From assembly GCA_963575745.1 (NCBI GenBank), contig CAUYUJ010003433.1, forward strand, positions 1 through 64,000: a stretch of 64,000 bases of DNA. The letters run 5' to 3'. The notes below the pieces were generated by a model, which saw only the letters and a list, made by a program, of their open reading frames with translations, was not told the DNA's origin and did no database searches. Numbering within the stretch: position 1 is the first letter of the stretch; each line of letters starts with the position of its first letter. Positions 30,589 through 41,382 of the stretch are shown in pieces. Made by a program: the position numbers and the translations under genes. Source of the DNA: Prorocentrum cordatum (taxonomy: Eukaryota; Sar; Dinophyceae; Prorocentrales; Prorocentraceae).

Positions 30589-30991
30589 ACTTGTCAGCGT
30601 CCAAAACCCGGATAGCGAAGCCAAGCGCGGAACGCCGCACGGGGACCTCTGCCAGGCCGCCTGAAACGATGCGCGGAACGCTGGAAACCTCGCAGGAGAC
30701 GCTTGCAGGGGCGCCGTTTACGATGTGTGAGGCCCTGCAAAGTGCGCAAGGAAGATCTGCCTAGGAGCCTGGAAGAACTTCCGAAGCTTCTCCGAAGCTC
30801 TGCCGAAGCGCTTCGCGCACCCTGGAGCCACGCGTATTGGGAAACGCTAGGAAGCCACGCTCCCGGACCCGCTGCCGGTTCCGGCAAGTTCCTGCGGGGA
30901 TCGTGGACCGGCGGAAGTGGGCGTGTCTCCCTCACCACCCACCTCCAGCTTCTTATCTGAAACCCTTAGCTCTCCAAGGAGCTACCCGGAA
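30589..30991 (-). mobile_element. Family C element (minus)
   Basis: Begins ACTTGTCAGCGTCCAAAACC and CGGATAGC, and ends GCTCTCCAAGGAGCTACCCGGA. It is very similar to the C copies at 32980, 34967, 55014 and 55401, including the CGCGTATTGGGAAACGCTAG and GCTTCGGCAGAGC-type segments. Followed by 32 bp of unclassified sequence up to the next A element. Confidence 0.75.
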
Positions 30992-31023
30992 GTTTAACGA
31001 CCTGCTCAGGTCGGGCCCCTCTT

Positions 31024-32048
31024 AACTCGTAGAGCTTCCCTTAGCTAGTTATAGCTGGAAGCTAAGAGTAAATCCGGCGCGCTGGAGAGCTAGTTGGCTC
31101 GGAAAATCTCGACGGAACTTTTGATGACTTTTGCTCGGTTGAAAATTTTGTTCTCAAAATTTGACCATTCGTTAGAGCTCTAGTATTTTTTCCCGTGATA
31201 TTCGATCTTATTCCCGCTCGCCATCTTGATCTCAGCTCGATCGGGTAACTTTACTATCCAAAAGCACTGTGGCGGGAACGGCCGTTTCGAGTCATCTTGA
31301 TACGCGCTGACGGTTTTCTGAACATAACTCGAGCTCTAGGGCAACTACAGAGCTGGTAAGCACAGCTAATGCATGCAGAATGATCAGGCGCGTTCGCCTG
31401 TTGAACCGAGAGGTCTGAACTCGGTCTGCTAGCCGACCTAGGTCCGCAAACCTGTTCGTATTATTCGAGTCATCTTGACACAAACTCTTGGTTCTCTGCA
31501 CTTAACTCGAGCTGTAAAATAGCTTCGGAGCTGCTATTTACAGGCAGCAATTCAGAACCATCAGTTGCGTCTGTCTGTCGAATCCAGAGCTCTGAACTCG
31601 GTCTGCTGCCCGATCTAGAATCGCGAAACTATTTGTATCATTCGAGTCGCTTGCGAGATGCTGTCGGTTATCTGCACTTAACTCGGGCTGTTGGGGGGCT
31701 GCATGGCTGGTAATCACTGGAATCGATTTGAAGACATCAGGCGAATCTCTGAACTCTGTCTGCTGCCCGAACTAGGTCTGCGAAACTATTCCTATTGTTC
31801 GAGTCATCCTGAGAGGTGCTGTCGGTTTTCTGCACTCAACTCGAGCTGTAGGGGGGCTGCAGGGCTGGTAATGACAGGCGTCGTTTTGCAGACATCAGAC
31901 GCGTCCGCCTGTCGCATTCAGAGGTCAAACACTATTCACTATAAGTCAGATTCTTGGTAAGTCTGTTTTCTCAACTTAAGGCGAGTTAGGAAGCTCTACG
32001 AGTCTCCCGGCGGTAACCAAGGTTGACGGTTTACCGCCGGCGCCCAGT
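31024..32048 (+). mobile_element. Family A element (1025 bp), inverted twin of M2
   Basis: Complete plus-oriented element: AACTCGTAGAGCTTCC at 31024 after a T, and GGAAGCTCTACGAGT plus hairpin plus CCCAGT ending at 32048. It is the reverse complement of 27267-28292 with only scattered differences and the same private deletion. Confidence 0.88.
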
Positions 32049-32061
32049 TCCTACTCGAGCA

Positions 32062-32424
32062 GTTTAACGACTTGTCGTGCTCTGGTTAGAGCTTCTCTGC
32101 CCGGAACGTGGACGCGGCAATCCCGGTTCCTCGCCCCAAGGCGAGGCGTGTCCGCGTTCGTGCGAACGCCCTGAAGCTTCTCTGGGAGGCCCTGGGGATC
32201 TCCCCGGAACTCTTCTGAAGCTCTTCTGAAGCGCTGCCAGCGGCGCTGCCGCGCGTGCCTGCACGCGTGCGGGCACGCCTGAACGGGTGGCGGAAGCGCT
32301 CCCGGATCCGCTGCCGGTTCAGGCGAGTCGCTGCGGGGATCGTGGACCGGCGGAGGTCGGCGTGTTCTCGTCACCACCCACTCCCGGCTTCTTCTCTGAA
32401 GCCCTCAGCTCTCCAAGGAGCTAT
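32062..32424 (-). mobile_element. Diverged C/D-type element
   Basis: Ends AGCTCTCCAAGGAGCTATCC plus GGGAA, as C elements do, and contains the palindromic CGCGTGCCTGCACGCGTGCG-type centre at about 32250. The first 100 bp differ from other copies. Confidence 0.6.
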
Positions 32425-32548
32425 CCGGGAAAAGCACGTACAAGTTATCACTTTCTCCTTTCTGGCCGGGTCGACCAACTGGCTCCACCCCGCGCCGGAA
32501 TTCCTCTAGCTCATAAATGCCGAAGAGCTTTACGAGGTATTTTCAATT
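32425..32548 (-). mobile_element. 5' part of a family B element plus an A fragment
   Basis: Contains the B 5' region in reverse (TTTCTGGCCGGGTCGACC ... GAGCTTTACGAGGT) ending at 32538, then ATTTTCAA, probably from an outer A element into which it is inserted. Confidence 0.6.
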
Positions 32549-32801
32549 GTAAGCGTCCAAAATCCGGAGAGAACTTCGGGAACGGGAAATCTTTCCTGGA
32601 GAGCCTTGGAGGGCCCGCCTGGAGCGCTGCGGGAGGGTTGCCAGAAACACTTCCATGCGAGCCTTCACGCATGCAGGCACGCGTGGAAGCTTGCCGGAAG
32701 CTCCCCGGACCCGTTGACGGGCCGCCGGAGGCGCTGCGGGGAACGTGGACCGCCGCGAAGCAGCTCCTGGGAGCACCACCCCCGTCCGGCTTCTAATTGG
32801 G

Positions 32802-33601
32802 AACCGGCGGTAAACCGTCAATCTGGTCACCGCCGGGAACCTCGTAGTAGCTTTTTTCTCGCACGGCGATCGTCGAAACACATGGAGAAAGCTTCTGGAG
32901 CGAGAAATTAAAAAAACTCGAAAAATCACGTTTTTCTGTTTTTATTCAACGTCGGTTCCGCCAAGTGTTTTGATAGTAATTCCCGGATAGCTCCTTGGAG
33001 AGCTGAGGTTTCAGATAAGAAGCCGGCGGTGGGTGGTGAGGAGCACACGCCCACCTCCGCCGGTCCACGATTCTCGCAGCGCCCTGCCGGAGGTTGCAGC
33101 GGGTCCGGGAGCGTGGCTTCCTAGCGTTTCCAATACGCGTGGCTCCAGGGTGCGCGAAGCGCTTCGGCAGAGCTTCGGAAGAGCTCCGGCAGTTCTTCCA
33201 GGCCCCTAGGCCGATCTTCCTTGCGCGGTTTTGCAGGGCCCCACGCATCGTAAACAGCGCCCCTGCAAGCGTCTCCTGCAAGGTTTCCAGCGTTCCGCGC
33301 ATCGTTTCAGGCGGCCTGGCAGAGGTCCCCGTGCGGCGTTCCGCGCTTGGCTTCGCTATCCGGGTTTTGGACGCTTACAAGTACTGCACCTAAAGACCTG
33401 AAAGTTTTACTGGCAGACGCGAAATAACCCACTACAGGTGCGAAAAATCTGCATTCTCTGAATGAATTGTCAAATATATTTCAAATATTCGCAAAATCAC
33501 CCAAGAGTCAACACTTTGTCCTTTCTGGCCGGGTCGACCGACTAGCTCCACTCTGCGCCAGAATTCCTCTAGCTCATCGACGCCGAAGAGCTCTACAAGG
33601 C
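32802..33601 (-). mobile_element. Family B (variant B2) element split by a C element
   Basis: Pieces 32802-32979 and 33387-33601. Joining them across the C insert restores GATAGTAATACTG, as in the intact plus copy at 53068-53451, and gives about 392 bp. The hairpin end is the B2 type (CCGGTTCCCA rather than CGCCAGT). Confidence 0.78.
32980..33386 (+). mobile_element. Family C element inside B2
   Basis: Starts TCCCGGATAGCTCCTTGG after a T and ends GCTATCCGGGTTTTGGACGC plus TTACAAG. A T follows where the target has only one, so one T is gained on insertion, as for families A and B. Confidence 0.8.
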
Positions 33602-33640
33602 ATCTTAAACCATTTAGCTCTTAGCGAGCTCTCCGGGAAA

Positions 33641-34686
33641 ACTGCCGGCGATAAACCGTCAACCTTGGTTGCCGCCAGGGAACTCGTAGAGCTTCCTAGC
33701 TCGACTTAAGTGGAACAAACCGACAGCACCTACCAACATTCTGACTTATTGTGAATATTATTTGACCTCTGAATGCGACAGGCGGACGCGTCTCATGTCT
33801 CCGAATCGACTTCTGTAATTACCAGCGCTCGAGCCCCCCTACAGCCCGAGTTAAGTGCAGAAAACCGACAGCATCTCTCAGGATGACTCGAACAATACAA
33901 TAGTTTCGCAGACCTAATTCGGGCAGCAGACCGAGTTCCTTGTTCTCGATTCGACAGACGGACGCGCATGATCTCTTCGCATCGATTCGTGTGAGAACCA
34001 GCACTGTAGCCTGCTCTCAGCGCAAGTTGAGTGAAGAAAACCGAAAGCATCTCTGAAGATGACTCGACTAATAAGAATAATCTCGCGAGTCTAGAACGGG
34101 CAGCTGACCGAGTTCAGGGCTCTGGATTCCACAGACAAACGCAACTGACGATTCTGAATTAGTTTCTGTACGTATTCGCTCTGTAGCTGTCCTGTAGCTC
34201 GAGTTAAGTACAGAGAACCGAGAGCGTCTGTCAAGATGACTCGACTAATACGAATAGGTTTGCAGACCTAGCTCGGCTAGCAGACCGAGTTCAGACCTCT
34301 GGGTTCAACAGGCGAACGCGCCTGATCATTCTGAATCGATTAGCTGTGTTTAACAGCTCGGTAGCTGTCCTGAAGCTCGAGTTATCTTGAGAAACCCAAC
34401 GGCGCGTGACAAGATGACTCGAAACGGCCGATCCCGCCGGTGTGCTTTTTGGCAGTAAAAGGTACCCGATCGAGCTGAGATCAAGATCGCGAGCGGGAAT
34501 AAGATCGAATATCACGGGACAAAATACTAGAGCTCTAACGAATTGCTGAATTTCGAAGACAAAATTTTCAACCGACCAAAAGTTGTGAAAAGTTCAGTCG
34601 AGATTTTTCGAGCCAACTAGCCTGCCAGCGTTTTCGAATTACTCTTAATCTTCGCCGCTGCGCTCTCTGGGAAACTCTACGAGTTA
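33641..34686 (-). mobile_element. Family A element (1046 bp, minus)
   Basis: Complete but diverged. The terminal hairpin is altered (ACTGCCGGCGATAAACC ... GGTTGCCGCCAGG). The 5' end ...GGGAAACTCTACGAGTT is at 34686. The core is ~178-bp units. Confidence 0.78.
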
Positions 34687-34744
34687 AGTCATCAAAATGT
34701 CGGTCGAGATGTTCCTTGCCATCTAGCTCTCCAGCGCACTGGAA

Positions 34745-35392
34745 CTTGGTAGCGTCCGAGAGCTCTGGGAAGCCCCCCAGCAGCTCTGCCGAAACGCTGG
34801 CAGAAACGCTTCCATGCGTGCCTGCACGCGTGCAGGCGCGCTTGGAAGCTCGCCAGAAGCTCTCCCAGACCAGCTGCCGGGTCAGGCGAGCGGCTGCGGG
34901 GATCGTGGAGCGGCGTAGATGGGCTCTTGGCGGGCACCACAACCCCGGCTTTTGATCTAAAGCCCTTTTCCCGGATAGCTCCTTGGAGAGCTGAGGGTTT
35001 CAGATAAGAAGCCGGCTGTGGGTGGTGAGGAGGACACGCCCACCTCCGCCGGTCCACGATCCCCGCAGCGCCCTGCCGGAACCGGCAGCCCGTCCGGGAG
35101 CGTGGCTTCCTAGCGTTTCCCAATACGCGTGGCTCCAGGGTGCGCGAAGCGCTTCGGCAGAGCTTCGGAAGAGCTTCGGCAGTGCTTCCAGGCTCCTAGG
35201 CAGATCTTCCTTGCGCGCTTTGCAGGGCTCCACGCATCGTAAACGGCGCCCCTGCAAGCGTTTCCTGCGAGGTTTCCAGCGTCCCGCGCATCGTTTCCGG
35301 TGGCCTGGCAGAGGTCCCCGTGCGGCGTTCCGCGCTTGGCTTCGCTATCCGGGTTTTGGACGCTTACAAGTAGCTCTGCGAGCTCTCCGGGA
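34745..35392 (-). mobile_element. Family D element with a family C element inside
   Basis: D pieces 34745-34966 and 35371-35392. The C element 34967-35370 (plus; TCCCGGATAGC ... GGACGCTTACAAG) splits AAGCCCTTT|AGCTCTGCGAGC, which is continuous in other D copies. Confidence 0.72.
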
Positions 35393-35483
35393 ACTGGCGC
35401 CAGCGATGAACCGTCAACCTGGTCACTGCCGGGAACCTCCTAGAGCTCATTTCATGCGGAAGTGCTGTCGAAAGAGAGAGCTT

Positions 35484-36901
35484 AACTCGTAGAGCTTCCC
35501 TTAGCTAGTTATAGCTGGAAGCTAAGAGTAATTCCGGCGCGCCCCACAGCTAGTTGGCTCGAAAAATCTCCACGGAACTTTTGACAAGTTTTGCTCGGTT
35601 GAAAATTTTGTTCTCAAAATTTGAACATTCGTTAGAGCTCTAGTATTTTTTCCCGTGAATTCGATCTTATTCCCACTCGCCATCTTGATCTCAGCTCGAT
35701 CGGGTAACTTTGAAGGCCAAAAAGCACGGTGGCGGGAACGGCCGTTTCGAGTCATTTTGACATGCGCTGTCGGTATTTTGTACTTAACTCGAGCTGTAGG
35801 GCAGCTACAGAGCTGGCCAGCACAGCTATCGCACTCAGAATCAGCAGACGCGTTCGCCTGTTGAATCCAGAGGTCTGAACTCGGTCTGCCAGCCGAGCTA
35901 GGTCCGGAAACCTATTCGTATTATTCGAGTCAACTTGATACGCGTTGTCGGTATTTTCTACTTAACTCGAGCTGTAGGGCAGCTACAGTGCTGGTAAGCA
36001 CGCCTATCGCTCGCAGAATGATCAGGCGCGGTCGCCTGTTGAATTCATAGGTCTGAACTCGGTCTGCTAGGCGAGCTAGGTCCGCAAACCTATTCGTATT
36101 ATTCGAGTGAACTTGATACGCGTTGTCGGTATTTTCTACTTAACTCGAGCTGTAGAGCAGCTACAGTGCTGGTAAGCACACCTATCGCACTCAGAATAAT
36201 CAGGCGCGCTCGCCTGTTGAATCCATAGGTCTGAACTCGGTCTGCTAGGCGAGCTAGGTCCGCAAACCTATTCGTATTATTCGAGTCCACTTGATACGCG
36301 TTGTCGGTATTTTCTACTTAACTCGAGCTGTAGGGCAGCTACAGTGCTGGTAAGCACACCTATCGCACTCAGAATAATCAGGCGCGTTCGCCTGTTGAAT
36401 TCATAGGTCTGAAATCGGTCTGTTAGCCGAGCTAGGTCCGCAAACCTATTCGTATTATTCGAGTCAACTTGATACGCTTCGTCGGTATTCTCTACTTAAA
36501 TCGAGCTGTAGGGCAGCTACAGTGCTGGTAAGCACGCCTATCGCACTCAGAATAATCAGGCGCGTTCGCCTGTTGAATCCAGAGCTCTGAACTCGGTCTG
36601 CTGCGCGATCTAGAATCACGAAACTGTTCGTATTCTTCCAGTCACCTTGAGAGCTACTGTCGGCGTTCTGCACTTAGCTCGGGCTGTAGGGGGGCTGCAG
36701 GGCAGGTAATCAGAGAAATCGATTCGGAGACATCAGACGCCTCTGTCTGCTGCATTCAGAGGTCCGAACTCGGTCTGATGCTCGAGTTGGGCTGAAAAAC
36801 TATTCGTTCTCTACAATTTTCTTCGACATTATATGTTGTCAGGAAGCTCTACGAGTCCCCCGGCGGTAACAAAGGTTGACGGTTTACCGCCGGCGCCCAG
36901 T
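35484..36901 (+). mobile_element. Family A element (1418 bp) with the cleanest 178-bp array
   Basis: Complete element with AACTCGTAGAGCTTCC at 35484 and hairpin/CCCAGT ending at 36901. Equivalent points of the core units fall at 35941, 36119, 36297 and 36475, giving an exact 178-bp period. Each unit has CTGTAGGGCAGCTACAG, CAGGCGCGTTCGCCTG and AACTCGGTCTGCTAGCCGAG-type palindromes. Confidence 0.9.
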
Positions 36902-39280
36902 AACTCGTAGAGTTTCCCAAAGCAAGTAACTCGTAGAGCTTCCCTTAGCAAGTTATTGCTGGAAGCCTGAGAGTAATTCCGGGGCGCTGGAGAGTTGGCA
37001 AGAAAAATCTCGACGGACCTTTTGACTTCTGGTCGGTTGAAAATTTTGTTCTCGAAATTTGAACATTCGTTAGAGCTCTAGTATTTTTTCCCGTGATATT
37101 CAATCTTATTCCCGCTGGCCATCTTGATCGCAGCTCGATCGGGTAACTTTGAAGGCCAAAAAGCGTCCCGGCGGGAACGGCCGTTTCGAGTCATCTTGAT
37201 ACGCGCTGTGTATTTTGTACTTAACTCGAGCTGTAGGGCAGCTACAGAGCTGGTAAGCACAGATATCGCACTCGGAATTATCACGCGCGTTCGCCTGTTG
37301 AATCCAGAGGTCCGAACTCGGTCTGCTAGCCGAACTAGGTCTGTCGACCTATTCGTATTATTTGAGTCATCTTGACAGCTGCTCTCGGTTATCTGTACTT
37401 AACTCGAGCTTTAGGGCAGCTACAGAGCTGGTAAGCACACCTGTCGTATTTAGAATTATCACGCGCGTTCGCCTGTAAATCCAGAGGTCTGAACTCGGTC
37501 TGCTAGCCGAGCTAGGTCCGCAAACCTGTTCGTATTATTCGAGTCTTGATAGACGCGCTTGGTTTTCTGTACTTAACTCGAGCTGTACGGCAGCTACAAG
37601 GCTCATTGTGACGAACATGGATTGGGGAATCATCAGTTGCGTTCTTCAATTGAACCGAGAGCTCTGAACTCGGCCTGCTGCCCGAGCTAGGCTAGGTTCG
37701 CAAAACTATTACATTATTCGAGTCGATACTGTCGGCACTTAACTTGGGCTGTGGGGGCTTCAGGGCTGGGAATCACATGAGTGGATTCGCAGACATCAGA
37801 CGCGCCCGCGAGTCGCATTCAGAGGTCTGAACTCGGTTTGATACTCGAACTCGGTTGCGAAACTGTTTGTTTTTTTGTTAGCGTTATCTTGAGAGGTCTC
37901 AAATCGCTTGGGCTTAAAAAATAGTCGTTCTTTGGAGTTTTTTCCCACTATATATTGTCAGGAAGCTCTACGAGTCCCGGCGGTAAGAAAGGTTGACGGT
38001 TTGCTGCCGGCGCCCAGTTATTGCTGGAAGCTTAAGAGTAATTCCGGAGCGCTGGAGAGCTAGCTGGCAAGGAAAATCTCGACGGACCTTTTGATGACTT
38101 TTGGTCGGTTGAAAATTTTGTTCTCGAAATTTGAACATTCGTTAGAGCTCTAGTATTTTTTCCCGTGATATTCGATCTTATTACCGCTCGCCATCTTGAT
38201 CTCAGCTCGATCGGGTAACTTTGAAAGCCAAAAAGCGTCCCGGCGGGAACGGCCGTTTCGAGTCATCTTGATACGCGCTGTCGGTATTTTGTTCTCAACT
38301 CGAGCTGTTGGGCAGCTACAGAGCTGGTAAGCACAGCTATCGCACTCAGAATTATCACGCGCGTTCGCCTGTTCAATCCAGAGCTCTGAACTCGGTCTGC
38401 TAGCCGAGCTAGGTATGCAAACCTATTCGTATTATTCGAGTCATCTTGATAGCTGCTCTCGGTTATCTGTACTTAACTCGAGCTTTAGGGCAGCTACAGA
38501 GCTGGTGAGCACACCTGTCGCATTCAGAATTATCACGCGCGTTCGCCTATTGAATCCAGAGGTCTGAAATCGGTCTGCTAGCCGAGCTAGGTCCGCAAAC
38601 CTATTCGTATTATTCGAGTCATCTTGATAGACGCCCTCGGTTTTCTGTACTTAACTCGAGCTGTAGGGCAGCTACACGGCTCATTTTGACAGACATGGAT
38701 GGGGGATCATCAGTCGCGTTCGTCCATTGAACCGAGAGCTCTGAACTCGGCCTGCTGCCCGAGCTAGGTTCGCGAAGCTATTCGTATTGTCTGAATAATC
38801 TTGATACGTGCTCTCAATTTTCTGCACTCAACTCGTGCTGGGGGGGGGGCTACAGTGCTGCGGGTCAGATATTCGATTCGCACATATGAGGCGCGTCTTT
38901 CGGTCGATTCCAGAGCTCGGAACTCGGTCTGCTGCTCGAACTAGGTTCGCAAAACTATTATATTATTCAAGTCGATACTGTCAGTTTTCTGCACTTAACT
39001 CGGGCTGTAGGGGGGCTTTAGGGCTGGGAATCACATGAGTGGATTCGCAGACATCAGACGCGCCCGCCTGTCGCATTCAGAGGTCTGAACTCGGTTTGAT
39101 ACTCGAACTCGGTTGCGAAACTGTTTGTTTTTTGTTAGCGTTATCTTGAGAGGTCTGAAATCGCTTGGGCTTAAAAAATAGTCGTTCTTTGGAGTTTTTT
39201 TCCCACAGTATATATTGTCAGGAAGCTCTACGAGTCTCCCGGCGGAAAGAAAGGTTGACGGTTTACCGCCGGCGCCCAGT
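36902..39280 (+). mobile_element. Family A element split by another A element
   Basis: 5' stub 36902-36927 and body 38019-39280 (1288 bp joined). The break is GCAAGT|TATTGC, the same hotspot as in the M0-M4 nest. It lies directly after the element ending at 36901, so two elements used the same T. Confidence 0.85.
36928..38018 (+). mobile_element. Family A element (1091 bp) nested in 36902-39280
   Basis: AACTCGTAGAGCTTCC at 36928 and hairpin/CCCAGT ending at 38018. Its hairpin has GGTTTGCTGCCGG, one stem mismatch. Confidence 0.85.
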
Positions 39281-39622
39281 CTGGAAGTCTTCTCGAAAAA
39301 AAGATTTTTTTTTGTGTCGACATAAAGATGGTTCCCCCAAGTGTTTTGATAATAAAAGTGCGCCTACAGAGCTCATACTAAGACAGAGGTCTTAATAGTC
39401 GTTTACAGGTGCGAAAAATCTGCTTTCTCAAAATGAATTGTCAAATATCTTCGAAAAAATTGCAAAACCACCCAAAAGTTGCCACATTGTCCGCCTCGGC
39501 CGGGTGGGCCAACTAGCTCCACCCCGCGCCGGAATTCCTCTAGCTCATCCATGCCGAAGAGCTCTACGAGGTATTACTCTTAAGCTTCCAGCAATGACTT
39601 GCTAAGGGAAGCTTTACGAGTT

Positions 39623-40474
39623 ACGCTCTCGTGAAACGAATCTGGGGCTCTGGGGGGTCCCCCCGCAGCGCTTCTGAAGCGCTGCCAGGAATACTTCCAC
39701 GCGTGCCTGCACGCGTGCAGGCTCGCGTGGAAGCTTGCCGGAAGCTCTCCCGGACCCGCTGCGAGGTTTTGCAAGTCGCTGCGGGGGTTCTGGACCGGCG
39801 AAGATGGGCTGCTGGCAGGCACCACCACCGTCTGGCGTATAATCTTAAACCCTCTAACTCTCAGAGAGCTCTCTGGGAAAAACCCGGAGAGCAAAGAGAA
39901 TTTCCGGGGCGGAAAATCTTCCTTCAAGGGCCTTCGGGGGCTCCCCTGGCGCGCTGCGGAAGCGCTGCCAGAAACGCTTCCATGCGTGCCTGCACGCATG
40001 CAGGCACGCGTGGAAGCTTGCCGGAAGCTCTCCCGGACCAGTTGCCGGGCCGCCGGGGGCGCTGCGAGGCTTGTGGACCGCCGTGGAGGAGCTCCTGGCG
40101 GCCACCACCACCGTCCGGCTTCAAATCTTAAACTCTTTAGCTCTCAGAGAGCTCTCGGGGAAAAATTGGTAGCGTCCAAAACCCGGAGAACGCAGAGACC
40201 CTTTGGGGACGGGAAATCTTTCCTGGAGAGCTCTGGGAAGCTCCCCTGCAGCGCTGCCGAAGCGCTGGCAGAAACGCTTCCATGCGTGCGTGCACGCGTG
40301 CGTGCACGCGTGCAGGCACGCGTGGAAGCTTACCGGAAGCTCTCCCGGACCAGTTGCCGGCTCAATAAAGCCGCTGCGAGGATCGTGGAGCGACGGAAAG
40401 GAGCTCCTGGCGGGCACCACCACCGTCCAGCTTCTAATCTTAAACCCTTCAGCTCTCAGCGAGCTCTCCGGGAA
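39623..40474 (-). mobile_element. Three consecutive family D elements
   Basis: Copies at about 39623-39878, 39879-40157 and 40162-40474, each ending in the inverted TCCCGGAGAGC terminus and each with the CTTCCACGCGTGCCTGCACG palindrome arm. The third has an enlarged palindrome with extra GTGCGTGCACGC units near 40270. Confidence 0.72.
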
Positions 40475-40596
40475 TTTTCAACCGACCAAAAGTCACCAAA
40501 GGGTCCGTCGAGATTTTCCTTGCCAACTAGCTCTCCAGCTCCCCGGAATTACTCTTAAGCTTCCAGCAACAACTTGCTAAGGGAAGCTCTACGAGT
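40475..40596 (-). mobile_element. 5' fragment of a family A element
   Basis: TTTTCAACCGACCAAAAGTC through to the 5' terminus GGAAGCTCTACGAGTT. The rest of this copy was not located. Confidence 0.7.
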
Positions 40597-40618
40597 TACT
40601 GGCTCTACAGCGCTGAGA

Positions 40619-40914
40619 TTCCCGGAGAGCTCGCTGAAAGCTAAAGCGTTTAAGATTAGAAGCGGGACGGTGGTGGTGCCCGCCAGGAGCTCCTCCACGG
40701 CGGTCCACAGGCCTCACAGAAACTCCAGCGGCCCGGCAGGGCGTCCGGGAGAGCTTCCGGCAAGCTTCCACGCGTGCCTGCATGCGTGCAGGCACGCATG
40801 GAAGCGTTTCTGGCAGCGCTTCCGCAGCACTCCAGGGGGGCCCCCCAAGGCTCTCCAGGAAAGATTTCCCGTCCCCGAGATTCTCTTTGCTCTCCGGGTT
40901 TTGGACGCTGCCAA
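40619..40914 (+). mobile_element. Family D element (plus)
   Basis: Starts TTCCCGGAGAGCTCGCTG and ends CTCTCCGGGTTTTGGACGC plus TGCCAAG, with the palindromic centre near 40765. Confidence 0.78.
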
Positions 40915-40972
40915 GTGCTCAGGGAACAAAGTTTAGATGCCAATGCTCGGCGTAAAAATTTGATTTTTCAAA

Positions 40973-41370
40973 ACTGGCGCCGGCGGTGAACCGTCAACCT
41001 GGTCACCGCCGGGAACCTCGTAGAGCTCCTTTCACGCGTAAGAGTGCTCAGAGTCGAAAGAAAGAGCTTCTGGAAGCATTTCTCGAAAAAGCGAAAGTTT
41101 GATTTTTTTGTGTCGACATGAAGATCGTTCCGCCAAGTGTTTTGAGAGTAAAAGTGCGCCTACAGAGCTCATACTAAGACAGAGAGGCCCTCATAGTCGT
41201 TTACAAGTGCGAAGAATCTGCTTTCTTAAAATGAATTGTCAAATATCTTTCAAAAAATTGCAAAATCACCCAAAAGTTATCACTTTGTCCTTTCTGGCCG
41301 GGTCGACCCACTAGCTCCACCCCGCGCCGGAATTCCTCTAGCTCATCGATGCCGAAGAGCTCTACGAGGT
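40973..41370 (-). mobile_element. Complete family B element (398 bp)
   Basis: Starts ACTGGCGCCGGCGGTGAACC (inverted hairpin end) and ends GAGCTCTACGAGGT. It is a good reference for the family: 14-bp subterminal inverted repeats, GGTGA/TCACC hairpin and no ORF. Confidence 0.88.
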
Positions 41371-41382
41371 ATAAATGGTCAA

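Larger units (their letters stand above)
32549..33640 (-). mobile_element. Family D element split by a B2 element
   Basis: D body 32549-32801 and its 39-bp end 33602-33640 (CTTAAACC ... AGCTCTCCGGGAA). Joining them restores the common D sequence CTTCTAATCTTAAACC and a length of about 291 bp, close to the 297-bp copy at 42585-42881. The D palindrome is near 32650. Confidence 0.75.
35393..39572 (-). mobile_element. Family B element split by the plus-oriented A nest
   Basis: Pieces 35393-35483 and 39281-39572, together 383 bp. The break falls in AGAGCTT|CTGGAAG, which is uninterrupted in the intact B copy at 40973-41370. Its hairpin is degraded (CCAGCGATGA ... TCACTGCCGG). Confidence 0.82.
34687..39622 (-). 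mobile_element. A-family host copy split by D, C, B and three A elements
   Basis: Pieces 34687-34744 and 39573-39622 join as ...CACTGGAA and TTACTCTTAAGCTTCCAGC, the standard A 5' region. Everything between is a nest: D (34745-34966, 35371-35392) with C inside, then B (35393-35483, 39281-39572) with plus-oriented A elements inside. Confidence 0.7.

Noticed and set aside
35484-36901. Regular repeats considered as a CRISPR array
   Set aside because: The full 178-bp unit repeats without unique spacers, the context is eukaryotic, and no cas genes are present.
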